Counted from the stretch's first letter, positions 18,323 through 28,484 are shown. The stretch is 64,000 nucleotides of DNA from Sphingobacterium sp. UGAL515B_05 (GCF_033097525.1 NZ_CP109907.1:1116001-1180000); one strand, 5' to 3'. Translations and numbers: made by a program. The notes: generated from the sequence alone by a model not told the origin.

Positions 18323-19561
18323 ATGAGAAGTATAATCGCATTATGCCTTACAATTTTATTCGGGAATTTGGCTCAGGCCCAGACCAAGGGGGTGAAATTT
18401 GTAGAAGGGTTGAGTTGGAAACAAATAAAGGAGCGGGCACAAGCTGAGAACAAGTTTATCTTCGTAGAGCTATTTGCAACCTGGTGTGGCCCATGCCAAT
18501 ATATGAGCAATGAGATCTTTCCCTTAGAGCAGGTGGGGCAGCCAATTAATCAGAACTTCATTAGTGTTAGGGTACAAATGGATTCCACAGAGTCCGACAA
18601 TGCCAATGTCAAAAAATGGTATGCCGATGCGCGTACTATTTCCAATGAATACAATATTCAATCCTTTCCCACATTTCTGATCTTTAATCCCAATGGGCAA
18701 GCGGTACACCGGATTGTCGGTGCAAGTGACGCTCCCGAATTTGTCGGTCATGTGATGGATGGCCTCTATCCCGAAACACAGTATTACACGCTGTTAAAAA
18801 AATTCGAGAAAAGACCGCAAGATATTTATACAGCCAAGCAGATGCTGAAAGCAGCGAATATTGCTTACGATGAAAATACGGCACGAAAGGCAGAAAATAC
18901 CCTAGCAAATTCATTGGGCACGGATGAATTATTCAAAAAAGAAAATGTCCATATTTTATTGGCGGCGGCCAAATTCACCAATTCAAAAGCTTTCAATCTT
19001 ATTCGCAACAATAAAGAGAAAATTGATATTTTATTAGAATCACCAGGTATTGCCAACCGGACACTGGCAAATGTTGTTGTCAACGAATTGTTTCAGATTA
19101 AAATAGATGCCAAACATGAACCCAACTGGGATAGTTATCAAAATGAACTCGCAGCAAAATATCCAGACATCGATTTCGTCCCGATGTTCAAGAAGATAAA
19201 AGCACACTATTACCTTCAGGTAAAGAATTATGTAGCCATGAAGAATACGATCAACGATTATCTTTCATCAGAAGACTTTACCCCCCATCAGTTAAACACT
19301 TTTGCCTGGACTATTTTTAACAATAGCAGTGATGTTGCATGTATTGAATCGGCACTCAGTTGGAGCAAAAAATCAATTATTGAAGATCCGAGCAGCGCAT
19401 TCTTGGATACCTACGCAAACCTACTCTATAAGAAAGGAGAAAAAGAAAAAGCCATAAAGTGGCAAAATAAAGCTATTGAAATGGCCAGTGAGGACGATCG
19501 TCCTATCTATCAAGAAACACTGGACAAAATGATGAAAGGAATAAAAACTTGGGAGAACTAG
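18323..19561 (+). CDS. Exported thioredoxin-fold protein with helical C-terminus (copy 1)
   Basis: The 412-residue protein has a signal peptide (to about AQAQ, residue 20) and a thioredoxin domain with the active site WCGPC at 54-58 and the cis-Pro segment SFPTFLIF. The remaining 250 residues are helical with TPR-like repeats near the end (LDTYANLLYKKGEKEKAIKWQ). Such proteins act as periplasmic thiol reductases or disulphide isomerases. ATG 18323 is chosen over GTG 18317. A paralogue of the same architecture follows after 53 bases. Confidence 0.88.
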   Translation: MRSIIALCLTILFGNLAQAQTKGVKFVEGLSWKQIKERAQAENKFIFVELFATWCGPCQYMSNEIFPLEQVGQPINQNFISVRVQMDSTESDNANVKKWYADARTISNEYNIQSFPTFLIFNPNGQAVHRIVGASDAPEFVGHVMDGLYPETQYYTLLKKFEKRPQDIYTAKQMLKAANIAYDENTARKAENTLANSLGTDELFKKENVHILLAAAKFTNSKAFNLIRNNKEKIDILLESPGIANRTLANVVVNELFQIKIDAKHEPNWDSYQNELAAKYPDIDFVPMFKKIKAHYYLQVKNYVAMKNTINDYLSSEDFTPHQLNTFAWTIFNNSSDVACIESALSWSKKSIIEDPSSAFLDTYANLLYKKGEKEKAIKWQNKAIEMASEDDRPIYQETLDKMMKGIKTWEN

Positions 19562-19614
19562 CCTTATCCCAACCAATGCGAACGATTAAATTAAAAATCT
19601 AAAATACCAACATT

Positions 19615-20853
19615 ATGAAAAAATTGATTTTGATGCTATTCCTCATTCCTACCCTACTATTTGCGCAAAGCGAGGGGGTCAAATTTGAGCATGGGCTCAA
19701 CTGGAGTCAGATTAAAGAAAAAGCGGCTAAAGAAAACAAATTCATTTTTGTAGACTGTTTTACAACCTGGTGTGGCCCTTGTAAATATATGTCGAGTACT
19801 ATCTTCCCACAAGCTAAAGTTGGTGATTTCTTCAATGCAAAGTTTATCAATGCAAAAATTCAGATGGATAAAACCAAGAATGATCATGAAGATGTAAAAT
19901 CATGGTACGAAGAGGCCGACCGTTTTGCCAAAGATTATAAAGTTAGGGCATATCCAACTTTTTTGATCTTTGATTCAAAAGGTACCCTTGTGCATCGTAT
20001 CGTAGGTGGCGGTGAAGCCGACGATTTTATAGCAAAAGCACAAAAATCACTTGATCCAAATACACAATATGAAACGCTATTAGCAAAATTTAATGCCGAC
20101 CCAACTAATGTAAACATTGCCAAAAGTATGGCTATGGCAGCCAAAGAAGCGTATGATCAAGAGACACAGGCAAAAGCGGAAGGAGTGGTATTAGCGTCCT
20201 TGACTACAGATCAAATCTTTACAAAGGAGAATGTCAGTTTATTACTTTCGGCAGCGAATGTTGTCGATTCTAAGGCGTTTAATTTAATCAAAGACAACCC
20301 TGCTAAATTTGATGCTGTTAGTGAAAAAGTCAAAGCAAATGACTTCTTGTCCCAGCTGTTGGTTGGTAACGCGGTAAATACCAAAATCCGTGCAAAGGAA
20401 ACGGTTGATTTCGCAAGTATAGAAAAAGAATTGGCGCAAAAATATCCAACTGTCAATACAGAAAAAGCAAGTCTCGAAATGCAACCACGTTATTACGGTT
20501 ATACCAAAAATTACCCGGGCTTAAGAGATAGCTTCAATAAATATATTGCAAAATATGGGTCGACCATCACAGCAGGAGAATTGAATAACATGGCTTGGTC
20601 TATTTTTGAAAACTGTGATGATCCTGCCTGTTTAAAAGCAGCAGCGGAATGGAGTAAATTGTCCAATGAGAAAGAAAAAGATGCGCCGATGTATCTAGAC
20701 ACTTTTGCAAACATATTGTATCGCCTTGGAGAAAAAGAAAAAGCTATTAAAACGCAAGAAAAAGCAATTTCACTGATCACAGATGCTACCCAAAAAGAAG
20801 AATATGTTGCGACCTTACAAAAAATGAAAAAAGGCGAAAAGACTTGGCAATAA
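19615..20853 (+). CDS. Exported thioredoxin-fold protein with helical C-terminus (copy 2)
   Basis: A 412-residue paralogue of the preceding protein with the same order: signal peptide (to LLFAQ), thioredoxin domain with WCGPC at 52-56, then a long helical region with a TPR-like end (LDTFANILYRLGEKEKAIKTQ). The opening GVKFEHGLNWSQIKEKAAKE mirrors GVKFVEGLSWKQIKERAQAE of copy 1, so the pair arose by tandem duplication. Both keep the redox cysteines, so both should be active; different partners are possible. Confidence 0.88.
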   Translation: MKKLILMLFLIPTLLFAQSEGVKFEHGLNWSQIKEKAAKENKFIFVDCFTTWCGPCKYMSSTIFPQAKVGDFFNAKFINAKIQMDKTKNDHEDVKSWYEEADRFAKDYKVRAYPTFLIFDSKGTLVHRIVGGGEADDFIAKAQKSLDPNTQYETLLAKFNADPTNVNIAKSMAMAAKEAYDQETQAKAEGVVLASLTTDQIFTKENVSLLLSAANVVDSKAFNLIKDNPAKFDAVSEKVKANDFLSQLLVGNAVNTKIRAKETVDFASIEKELAQKYPTVNTEKASLEMQPRYYGYTKNYPGLRDSFNKYIAKYGSTITAGELNNMAWSIFENCDDPACLKAAAEWSKLSNEKEKDAPMYLDTFANILYRLGEKEKAIKTQEKAISLITDATQKEEYVATLQKMKKGEKTWQ

Positions 20854-20880
20854 GAAGATCTTCTGATCGTCAATTTATAA

Positions 20881-20917
20881 AAAGGTCCCGATCGGTAATT
20901 TGATCGGGACCTTTTTA
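20881..20917. terminator. Bidirectional terminator between convergent genes
   Basis: A 10-bp stem GGTCCCGATC / GATCGGGACC is flanked by AAA on the left and TTTTT on the right. It can serve the thioredoxin pair and the oppositely oriented prolyl oligopeptidase gene. Confidence 0.88.
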
Positions 20918-20982
20918 TTGATTAATCCATAGCAAATGCGCTGAACTAACAGGCAATGCGCTTGGCGTTAGAAACTGCCTAC

Positions 20983-23106
20983 TTATTTTAACTCTTTAAC
21001 CCCCATATTCCAGAGTGCGAAAGCATATTTATCAACGGTACTATTGATCAGAACTTCTGTTGACCGTCCCGCACCGTGGCCAGCTTTTGTCTCAATACGA
21101 ATCAATACGGGGTTATCACAAGCTTGCTTTGCCTGCAGTTCGGAAGCAAACTTGTAAGAGTGCGCAGGTACCACCCGATCATCATGATCTCCGGTAAAAA
21201 CCATCGTCGCGGGGTAACAAACGCCAGATTTCACATTATGCACCGGAGAATAGGCTTTCAGATAATCAAACATTTCTTTGCTATCGCTGACCGTACCATA
21301 ATCATAGGACCAACCTGCACCAGCTGTGAAGGTATGATAACGCAACATGTCCAAAACACCAACCTCAGGCAGTGCGACCTTGGCAACTTTGGGATCTATT
21401 GTCATTGTTGCCCCAACGAGCAAGCCACCATTGGATCCCCCCGATAAAGCAGTATACTCGGGTGATGTATAACCATTCTCCTGAAGATAATGTGCCGCGG
21501 CAATAAAATCGTTAAACACATTCAATTTGTTGAACTGTCTACCGCCATCATGCCATTTCTGACCATATTCACCGCCGCCGCGCAAATTTGGAACAGCATA
21601 AACACCACCATTTGCCAACCAAACTGCAACGGAAGTACTAAAGGCAGGTGTCAAGCTGATATTAAAGCCACCATAACCATACACAATCGTTGGGTTTTTC
21701 CCATTTAAGACAATCCCCTTTTTGTACGTAATAATCATCGGAACCTGAGTACCATCTTTGGATGTGTAGAAAACCTGTTTTGATTCATACTGATCGGAAT
21801 CAAACTTCACCTTAGGTTTGATATAAAGTGTAGACTGACCAGAATTTACGTCAAACTTATAACTTGAAGAAGGTGTAATGTAATTTGAAAAACCAAAATA
21901 GATTTCTTTTTCCTTTTTCTTACCCGAAAAACCACTCGCCGTACCCACACCAGGCAATTCTATTTGCCGAATCTTTTTACCCGTATAATCGTATTGAATC
22001 ACAACCGAAACGGCATCTTTCAAATAGTTTGCAAAAAGATAGCCTCCACCTGTACTGATCGAAAGTACATTTTCAGTCTCTGGAATAACATCTTTCCAAT
22101 TCTCCTTGGCAGGATTCTTCAAATCAACTTTTACCAAACGGTTGTTAGCAGCCTTGTAATTTGTCTCCAATAAGAAACTATCCCCAATATTGTCAACGAC
22201 ACCTGTATTTGCATCAAAATGATCTTGTAGGCAGACAATCTTGCTATTCGGCTGATTGAGATCCTGATAATAAAGTTCATTTCCTGTTGTCGTATTTGCA
22301 GCAGAAATAATTAAGTAACGTTGATCGTCTGTTAATGAAGCCCCTACATAACGTCGCGGTGTTGCCGGGCCGCCAAAAATCAATTTATCTGTAGCTTGCG
22401 ATGTCTTCAGTTTATGGTAGTATAATTTATGTTGGTCTGTTTTTTCAGAAAGTTCAGATCCCTTTGGTTTATCGTAACTCGAGTAATAAAAACCATCATT
22501 TCCTTTCCATGCAATACCAGAGAATTTGACATCCACTAGCGTTTCACCTACAGGCGATTTATCCTTGGCATTCAATACAATGACTTTCCGCCAGTCTGAT
22601 CCTCCTTCAGAAATAGAATAGGCAACTAAGCTGCCATCCTTTGAAAACGAAACATCGGCCAATGAAGTTGATCCATCTTTCGAGAATGTATTTGGATCCA
22701 GGAAAACTTCTTCGGAGCCTTTTTCCCCCAGTTTACGATAAAGTACAGCATGTTGCTGTAAGCCGTTATTCTTAAAAAAATAAGTATATCCACCTTCCTT
22801 AAACGGAGTTCCTATCTTTTCATAGTTCCATATTTCGGTTAATTGATCTTTCAGTTTTGTGCGGAATGGAATTGCATTCAAATAGTCAAATGTTACTTTA
22901 TTCTCTGCCTGTACCCAGCTTTTTGTTTCAGCGGACCGATCGTCCTCTAACCATCGATAAGGATCCGCAACCTTTTCACCCCAAAATTCATCCACAACTG
23001 TTCCTTTATTTGTCGTCGGATATGTTAACCGTTGTCCGTAACCGGTCGTCGCCGTACCTGTCATACCTATCATCATTAGGATAAGACCAAAATTTTTGTT
23101 TATCAT
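20983..23106 (-). CDS. Prolyl oligopeptidase family (S9A) serine peptidase
   Basis: The 707-residue protein, with start at 23106, has a signal peptide (MINKNFGLILMMIG... near GYGQ), a seven-bladed propeller domain (about 60-430) and a C-terminal alpha/beta-hydrolase domain with the nucleophile Ser558 in GGSNGG, the Asp of GDHDDRVVP and the His of KAGHGAG. Prolyl oligopeptidases cut peptides after proline. The export signal suggests periplasmic peptide use. An upstream GTG at 23145 is in frame but would bury the signal peptide. Confidence 0.94.
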   Translation of the reverse strand: MINKNFGLILMMIGMTGTATTGYGQRLTYPTTNKGTVVDEFWGEKVADPYRWLEDDRSAETKSWVQAENKVTFDYLNAIPFRTKLKDQLTEIWNYEKIGTPFKEGGYTYFFKNNGLQQHAVLYRKLGEKGSEEVFLDPNTFSKDGSTSLADVSFSKDGSLVAYSISEGGSDWRKVIVLNAKDKSPVGETLVDVKFSGIAWKGNDGFYYSSYDKPKGSELSEKTDQHKLYYHKLKTSQATDKLIFGGPATPRRYVGASLTDDQRYLIISAANTTTGNELYYQDLNQPNSKIVCLQDHFDANTGVVDNIGDSFLLETNYKAANNRLVKVDLKNPAKENWKDVIPETENVLSISTGGGYLFANYLKDAVSVVIQYDYTGKKIRQIELPGVGTASGFSGKKKEKEIYFGFSNYITPSSSYKFDVNSGQSTLYIKPKVKFDSDQYESKQVFYTSKDGTQVPMIITYKKGIVLNGKNPTIVYGYGGFNISLTPAFSTSVAVWLANGGVYAVPNLRGGGEYGQKWHDGGRQFNKLNVFNDFIAAAHYLQENGYTSPEYTALSGGSNGGLLVGATMTIDPKVAKVALPEVGVLDMLRYHTFTAGAGWSYDYGTVSDSKEMFDYLKAYSPVHNVKSGVCYPATMVFTGDHDDRVVPAHSYKFASELQAKQACDNPVLIRIETKAGHGAGRSTEVLINSTVDKYAFALWNMGVKELK

Positions 23107-23185
23107 AAAAAATTTTATACTTGTTTCAACCAACCTAAGTTTCACTCACTTAGCATCTGAAAATTCAATTTGAGTTGAATATAAA

Positions 23186-23214
23186 CAAATTTATCGATCT
23201 CTTATTAAAAACAA
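23186..23214 (-). promoter_or_regulatory. Promoter of the prolyl oligopeptidase gene
   Basis: Minus strand: TTG (23214-23212), 18 bases, TAAATTTG (23193-23186). The spacing fits the Bacteroidota consensus and predicts a leader of about 75 bases. Confidence 0.6.
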
Positions 23215-23343
23215 GCTAGCTGATTCGGTAGCTGCGTTAATAAAGTCTTACCCACCAGCATCATAAACATATTTCTTCTTGACATATTTTTATAGCCACC
23301 GAAATTTCTTTAGATTTATTTAAATCTTGAAAATACTAAAACC

Positions 23344-25512
23344 ATGTTCAAAAAAGTCATATATCTTACTTTGTCGATTTCCATTCTTCAAATTGGAGTA
23401 AGTGAAGCGCAACAACTTCCCATAGATCAACAGTATCGAGCCACCCCTACCAAGATCAACAATCTGGTCCACACCAAGCTGGATGTTCGTTTTGACTATA
23501 ACAATCAATTCCTAAATGGAAAAGAGTGGATCACGTTACAACCCCATTTCTATCCAACAGATTCCCTTCGTCTCGACGCAAAAGGCATGGATATCAAACA
23601 GGTGTCGCTAGTCAATGGCCAACAATTGGTCCCTTTAAAGTATAGCTATGACAATAATTCCCTGCTGATCAAGCTGGACCGCAATTATCTTGGAAATGAA
23701 AAATACACGGTATACCTAGATTATACAGCAAAACCAAACCTATTGAAAGCACAGGGAAGCGCTGCAATCAACGATGCGAAAGGACTTTATTTTATTAATC
23801 CTGACGAACGTACGCCAAATAAACCACGGCAGATATGGACACAAGGAGAAACCGAAGCTTCTTCGGCATGGTTTCCGACCATCGATCGTCCCAATCAAAA
23901 GACGACAGCCGAAATCTCCATGACCGTACTTGACAACTATGTCAGCCTATCGAATGGTGTATTGAGTAAGCAACAGAAAAATAATGACGGTACCCGTACA
24001 GATACCTGGACAATGGATTTACCACATGCCCCATACCTATTTATGATGGCCGTTGGTGATTTTAAAATCTATCAGGACAAATACAACAATATTCCCGTTG
24101 ACTACTATCTTGAACCGAAATATGCGCCCTATGCCAAAGATATCTTCGGTAAGACACCAGCGATGATGGATTTTTACAGCAGGACTTTGGGTGTTCCTTA
24201 CCCTTGGAATAAATATGCGCAGATCGTCTGTCGCGATTATGTCTCAGGTGCCATGGAAAATACAAGTGCAACACTACATGGCGAACATGTACAAAAGACG
24301 AAACGCGAATTGTTGGACGATAATCAGGAAGGAACAATTGCGCATGAACTATTTCACCAGTGGTTTGGTGATTTGGTCACAGCAGAGTCCTGGTCCAATT
24401 TGACCATGAACGAATCTTTTGCCACTTTCGGCGAAGTGATCTGGCGTGAACACGACGGCGGTAAAGATCGTGGCGATAAATCCAGATTTGAAAAACTCCA
24501 GTCCTATCTAAAATCGACTAAAAATGGGAAAAGCCCGACTTTAGCCCGTTATTATTATCATGATAAAGAAGATATGTTTGATAATATCAGCTATGCGAAA
24601 GGCTCATTGATTCTCTACGCGCTCAAAGAACAAATGGGTGATGAAGCGTTCTATCAATCGTTGAAAAAATACTTGACAGACAATTCCTTTAAAACTGGCG
24701 AACCACAACAGCTCCGTCTAGCAATGGAAGAAGTGACCGGTAAAGACTGGGCTCCGTACTTCAATCAATGGTATTACCAAGGCGGGCATCCAATTTTGAA
24801 GGTCACAACAAGAAACGGAGAGAACAGTGTCGTGCTAAATGTAGCCCAAATTCAAGATTCTACAGTACAGACATTCCAGCTTCCCTTGGCCGTCGATATC
24901 TATACCAAAAATGGGAAGATCAGACAGACCTTTCAACTCAACAGGCGGAACGCCCAATTTATGATCCCGCTACCTGCTGCTGTTGAATTTATTGATATTG
25001 ATCCCGAAAAAACACTCGTGGGTCAAATTCAAATCGATAAATCAGATGCCGACTATTTATATCAATATGAGCATGCACCTTCATTTGCCAACCGCGTCGG
25101 TGCAATTGCTTATGCCTCAAAAAATCCGACAAATACCATCAGCCAGCAAATCTTAACAAAAGCATTGGCGGATACCGATGCGGATCTCGCCGCAACAGCG
25201 ATTCAAGGTCTCGATCTAAGCAATCCCGCGGTCCGCAAGTCGGCCGAAAAAACCATCTTGGCACTTGCAGAGAAGTCCGAAGCCTCTGTTATCCGTGCCT
25301 CTGCGATTCAAAAGCTTGCACAGACGAAAGATAAAAAATACAAAAATTTAATTCTGAATGCTGTAGCCGACAAGTCCTATATGGTTATTGCAAGTTCAAT
25401 CATGGCAATAAAAAGTGCTTATCCGGATCAACTTCAGCAGTCTTTGAAGCGCATTGATCCCGATGCTACGGAATATCTAAAAGCGCTGATCACCGAATTA
25501 TCTAAATCATAG
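23344..25512 (+). CDS. M1 family metallopeptidase (aminopeptidase N-like)
   Basis: The 722-residue protein has a signal peptide (to about EAQQ), an N-terminal beta-sandwich domain and a thermolysin-like catalytic domain with the exopeptidase motif GAMEN at 302-306 and the zinc site HELFHQW (His334, His338) with Glu357 in NESFATFGE. The C-terminal 150 residues look like HEAT-type helices. M1 enzymes remove N-terminal residues from peptides. With the C1B and S9A peptidases nearby it suggests periplasmic peptide breakdown. Confidence 0.95.
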   Translation: MFKKVIYLTLSISILQIGVSEAQQLPIDQQYRATPTKINNLVHTKLDVRFDYNNQFLNGKEWITLQPHFYPTDSLRLDAKGMDIKQVSLVNGQQLVPLKYSYDNNSLLIKLDRNYLGNEKYTVYLDYTAKPNLLKAQGSAAINDAKGLYFINPDERTPNKPRQIWTQGETEASSAWFPTIDRPNQKTTAEISMTVLDNYVSLSNGVLSKQQKNNDGTRTDTWTMDLPHAPYLFMMAVGDFKIYQDKYNNIPVDYYLEPKYAPYAKDIFGKTPAMMDFYSRTLGVPYPWNKYAQIVCRDYVSGAMENTSATLHGEHVQKTKRELLDDNQEGTIAHELFHQWFGDLVTAESWSNLTMNESFATFGEVIWREHDGGKDRGDKSRFEKLQSYLKSTKNGKSPTLARYYYHDKEDMFDNISYAKGSLILYALKEQMGDEAFYQSLKKYLTDNSFKTGEPQQLRLAMEEVTGKDWAPYFNQWYYQGGHPILKVTTRNGENSVVLNVAQIQDSTVQTFQLPLAVDIYTKNGKIRQTFQLNRRNAQFMIPLPAAVEFIDIDPEKTLVGQIQIDKSDADYLYQYEHAPSFANRVGAIAYASKNPTNTISQQILTKALADTDADLAATAIQGLDLSNPAVRKSAEKTILALAEKSEASVIRASAIQKLAQTKDKKYKNLILNAVADKSYMVIASSIMAIKSAYPDQLQQSLKRIDPDATEYLKALITELSKS

Positions 25513-25525
25513 CAAAATATATTGT

Positions 25526-25560
25526 GGAGGCGAATTTTGTATTCGCCTCCATTTTTTTTA
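25526..25560 (+). terminator. Rho-independent terminator after the M1 peptidase
   Basis: A 10-bp stem GGAGGCGAAT / ATTCGCCTCC is followed by A and eight T. The loop contains the -33 element of the next gene's promoter. Confidence 0.92.
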
Positions 25561-25566
25561 GTTTTG
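25537..25566 (+). promoter_or_regulatory. Promoter of the LpxH-like gene, overlapping the terminator
   Basis: TTG (25537-25539), exactly 19 bases, TAGTTTTG (25559-25566), then ATG after 5 bases. The -33 box sits in the hairpin loop of the terminator and the spacer includes its 3' arm and T-run. Confidence 0.65.
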
Positions 25567-25571
25567 GCCAC

Positions 25572-26327
25572 ATGTCAACAAGAACAAAAATTTATTTTGC
25601 CTCCGACTTTCATCTTGGATCTTACCCCTTGGAAAGTTCACGGGAAAGGGAGCTGCAAATTATACAGTGGCTGGATCAGATCAAAACGGATGCTGCACAG
25701 CTCTATCTTGTTGGCGATATCTTTGATTTCTGGTTTGAATACGCAACTGTTGTCCCAAAAGGCTATATCCGCTTTTTGGGCAAATTAGCCGAAATTGCAG
25801 ATCTTGGCATTCCCATTACTTTATTTAAAGGCAACCACGATATGTGGATGTTTGATTACCTCAAAAAGGAATTAAATGTACGGATCATCGACAATGAGCT
25901 GGAGTTACAACTTAACGGAAAACATTTTTACATTCACCACGGCGACGGTTTAGGTTCGGGAGATTACAAATACAAGATACTCAAGAAAGTATTTCGGAGC
26001 CGTCTCTGTCAATGGTTATTTGCACGATTACATCCAAATCTAGGAATAGGAATCGCGACACGTTGGTCCAAACATAGCAGGCTTTCGAATAATGAGGACG
26101 AAAAATTTCTGGGCGAAGACAAAGAGTGGTTAATTGGTTATGCAAAGGAACTGGAGTCAACCCAACATCACGACTACTATATCTTTGGCCATAGACATCT
26201 TCCCTATGATGTTGAGCTGAACTCTAATAGTCGTATTCTAAATTTAGGGGAATGGATCAATTACCATACCTATGCCGTATGGGATGGTGAAACTTTACGT
26301 TTGGAAAAATGGGCGAGCAAATCCTAA
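25572..26327 (+). CDS. UDP-2,3-diacylglucosamine diphosphatase-like metallophosphatase (LpxH type)
   Basis: The 251-residue calcineurin-like phosphoesterase shows the LpxH metal motifs in order: SDFHLG, VGDIFDFW, KGNHD, HHGDGLG and GHRHLP. LpxH removes UMP from UDP-2,3-diacylglucosamine in lipid A synthesis and acts at the inner membrane. A basic helical insertion (about 140-190) fits the membrane-binding cap. ATG 25572 is chosen; the frame upstream (GTG 25524) runs through the terminator. The next gene overlaps its end by 19 bases. Confidence 0.9.
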   Translation: MSTRTKIYFASDFHLGSYPLESSRERELQIIQWLDQIKTDAAQLYLVGDIFDFWFEYATVVPKGYIRFLGKLAEIADLGIPITLFKGNHDMWMFDYLKKELNVRIIDNELELQLNGKHFYIHHGDGLGSGDYKYKILKKVFRSRLCQWLFARLHPNLGIGIATRWSKHSRLSNNEDEKFLGEDKEWLIGYAKELESTQHHDYYIFGHRHLPYDVELNSNSRILNLGEWINYHTYAVWDGETLRLEKWASKS

Positions 26328-26899
26328 TTTCTTTATCCGATTGCCTGAATGGTTATCACTTTCTAACGCCTGAAAGTGCTGCAAAATTGGAGCAGGTCAG
26401 TAAGAAAATCACGGCGAAAAGAAATAGCCTGTTGATCGAACAGGACAAAATTCAAAAAGACATCTATTTTCTGGCTTCAGGGTTAGCCCGCGTTTACTAC
26501 GAGACGGCCAACCGTCAGATAACCCTGGATTTTGTTTCGCCCGGTGGAACACTCATATCCATGAATAGTTATGTTCACGGCACCCCAGGCTATGAAAACA
26601 TTGACGTCCTCGAAGACAGTATTGTTTATCAAATAGACCAAAAACAACTATTTGAACTCTATGAAAGTGATATCGCCATTGCAAATTGGGGAAGAAAGAT
26701 GGCTGAACTTGAATTTATCAAGGCCGAACAACGAACCATGTCCAAACTCTTTAATACCGCCCAGGAGCGCTATGCTGAATTACTTCAAAAGTACCCCCAA
26801 TATATCCAACGCATAAAACTGGGTTACATTGCCTCCTATCTTGGTGTCAGTCAAGTTACATTGAGCCGGATTCGCGCAAATATTCATACAAATTTTTAA
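26309..26899 (+). CDS. Crp/Fnr family transcriptional regulator
   Basis: The 196-residue protein has a cyclic-nucleotide-binding-like jelly roll (about 20-130, with GLARVYYET and SPGGTLISM) and a C-terminal helix-turn-helix (IASYLGVSQVTLSRIRANI). Bacteroidota members of this kind rarely keep the residues that bind cAMP, so the ligand is unknown. It overlaps the LpxH-like gene by 19 bases and precedes the SMR exporter by 66 bases, which may be its target. Confidence 0.88.
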   Translation: MGEQILISLSDCLNGYHFLTPESAAKLEQVSKKITAKRNSLLIEQDKIQKDIYFLASGLARVYYETANRQITLDFVSPGGTLISMNSYVHGTPGYENIDVLEDSIVYQIDQKQLFELYESDIAIANWGRKMAELEFIKAEQRTMSKLFNTAQERYAELLQKYPQYIQRIKLGYIASYLGVSQVTLSRIRANIHTNF

Positions 26900-26965
26900 C
26901 ATTTGTAAAAATTATTATCGCCCAAAAGCCGGACATTTGTATCGAAACAAAAAATCAAAAAAGAT

Positions 26966-27295
26966 ATGAACTGGGTATTTTTAATATTGGGTGGATTATG
27001 TGAAATTGGCTTTACGACCTGTTTAGGTAAAGCCAAAGATGCAACTGGAAATGCGCAATGGCTCTGGTACGGTGCTTTTGTCGTATTCTTATTTGCGAGT
27101 ATGGGTTTATTGATCAAAGCCACACAGACACTTCCCTTGGGCACAGCTTATGCTGTTTGGACCGGAATAGGTGCCGTAGGTACCGTTTTAATGGGGATCT
27201 TCTTCTTTAAGGAGCCAGCAGATTTCTGGCGCATATTCTTTATTTTCACGCTGATTGCTTCCATCGTAGGACTAAAAGCAGTTTCCTCTCATTAA
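26966..27295 (+). CDS. SMR family exporter (SugE/guanidinium-type)
   Basis: The 109-residue protein has four membrane helices and the small multidrug resistance signature: conserved Glu13 in helix 1 and GTAYAVWTGIGAVGT in helix 3. Members work as dual-topology dimers that exchange protons for cations such as guanidinium or quaternary ammonium. The Lys in KAKDATG and the GLKAV end resemble the SugE/Gdx branch, but subtype is uncertain. It follows the Crp/Fnr gene. Confidence 0.88.
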   Translation: MNWVFLILGGLCEIGFTTCLGKAKDATGNAQWLWYGAFVVFLFASMGLLIKATQTLPLGTAYAVWTGIGAVGTVLMGIFFFKEPADFWRIFFIFTLIASIVGLKAVSSH

Positions 27296-27307
27296 TAGCA
27301 GGCTAGG

Positions 27308-27340
27308 TTGTTTAAAAGCAACAAAATTTCCTTACTTTTG
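27308..27340 (+). promoter_or_regulatory. Probable promoter of prfA
   Basis: TTG (27308-27310), 22 bases, TACTTTTG (27333-27340). The spacer is a little long. The leader to ATG 27394 would be about 50 bases. Confidence 0.45.
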
Positions 27341-27393
27341 TACACTCAATAGTAATCTAGGTCATACATTCCTAGAAGAAGCATTTTTGATAT

Positions 27394-28467
27394 ATGTTAG
27401 ACAAATTACAAGCGATAAAGGAAAGATGGGAAGAGGTGGAAGCTGAACTGAGCAACCCTGAAACCATGCAGGATATGAAACGTTTTGCCAAATTGAATAA
27501 AGAATACAAAGATTTAGGCAAAATTGTAGACCAATACCATATTTACAGAAATATGGTCAGTAATATTGACACCAATAAGGACATCATCATGAACGAGAAG
27601 GATCAAGAACTTCGCGAGATGGCCAAGGAGGAGTTGGATCTTTTATATGTAGCCAAGGAAGAAAAAGAAGAGGAAATACGTTTAATGCTTATTCCGAAAG
27701 ATCCTGAGGATGCGAAAAATGCCATTATAGAGATTCGTGGTGGAACAGGTGGTGATGAAGCAGCCTTATTCGCTGGTGATCTTTACCGCATGTATACACG
27801 TTATTTCGAAACCAAGGGCTGGCGCAACGAAGTAATGGACGTTACTGAAGGAACTTCCGGTGGTTACAAAGAGGTCATCTTAAAAGTTATCGGTGATGAT
27901 GCTTATGGTCAGTTGAAATACGAATCTGGCGTTCACCGTGTGCAACGTGTTCCTGACACAGAGACACAAGGTCGTGTACATACTTCTGCCGCATCTGTTG
28001 CAGTTCTTCCTGAAGCTGAAGATGTCGATGTTGAGATCAATCCGGGTGATATAGAATTACAGACATCCCGTTCAGGTGGTGCTGGTGGGCAGAACGTCAA
28101 CAAGGTAGAAACAAAGGTACAGTTGACGCATAAACCGACAGGTATTGTCGTTGTTTGTCAGGTAGAACGCTCCCAATTAGCCAACCGTGAGTTAGCAATG
28201 GAGATGTTGCGGAACAAACTTTATGAGCTTGAGTTGAACAAAAAGAACGGCGACATTGCTGCAAAAAGAAAAACTTTGGTGTCTACAGGAGACCGTTCGG
28301 CAAAAATTCGTACATATAACTACCCTCAAGGTCGCGTAACGGAGCACCGCATCGGAATGACGATGTACAACTTGCCGGCAATTATGGATGGTGATATTCA
28401 GGGAATTATCGATGCATTGCAATTTGCAGAGAATGCAGAGAAGATGAAAGAAGGTCAAGTAGATTAG
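27394..28467 (+). CDS. prfA: Peptide chain release factor 1
   Basis: RF1 ends translation at UAA and UAG. The 357-residue protein has the stop-codon recognition tripeptide PDT (PxT type, 187-189 in [14 protein letters not shown]), which separates RF1 from RF2 (SPF), and the catalytic GGQ at 231-233 in [13 protein letters not shown]. The length is standard and there is no programmed frameshift, as expected for RF1. The tRNA-Asp cluster follows, starting with its own promoter. Confidence 0.97.
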   Translation: MLDKLQAIKERWEEVEAELSNPETMQDMKRFAKLNKEYKDLGKIVDQYHIYRNMVSNIDTNKDIIMNEKDQELREMAKEELDLLYVAKEEKEEEIRLMLIPKDPEDAKNAIIEIRGGTGGDEAALFAGDLYRMYTRYFETKGWRNEVMDVTEGTSGGYKEVILKVIGDDAYGQLKYESGVHRVQRVPDTETQGRVHTSAASVAVLPEAEDVDVEINPGDIELQTSRSGGAGGQNVNKVETKVQLTHKPTGIVVVCQVERSQLANRELAMEMLRNKLYELELNKKNGDIAAKRKTLVSTGDRSAKIRTYNYPQGRVTEHRIGMTMYNLPAIMDGDIQGIIDALQFAENAEKMKEGQVD

Positions 28468-28484
28468 TTTTTTTTCAAAAAATC

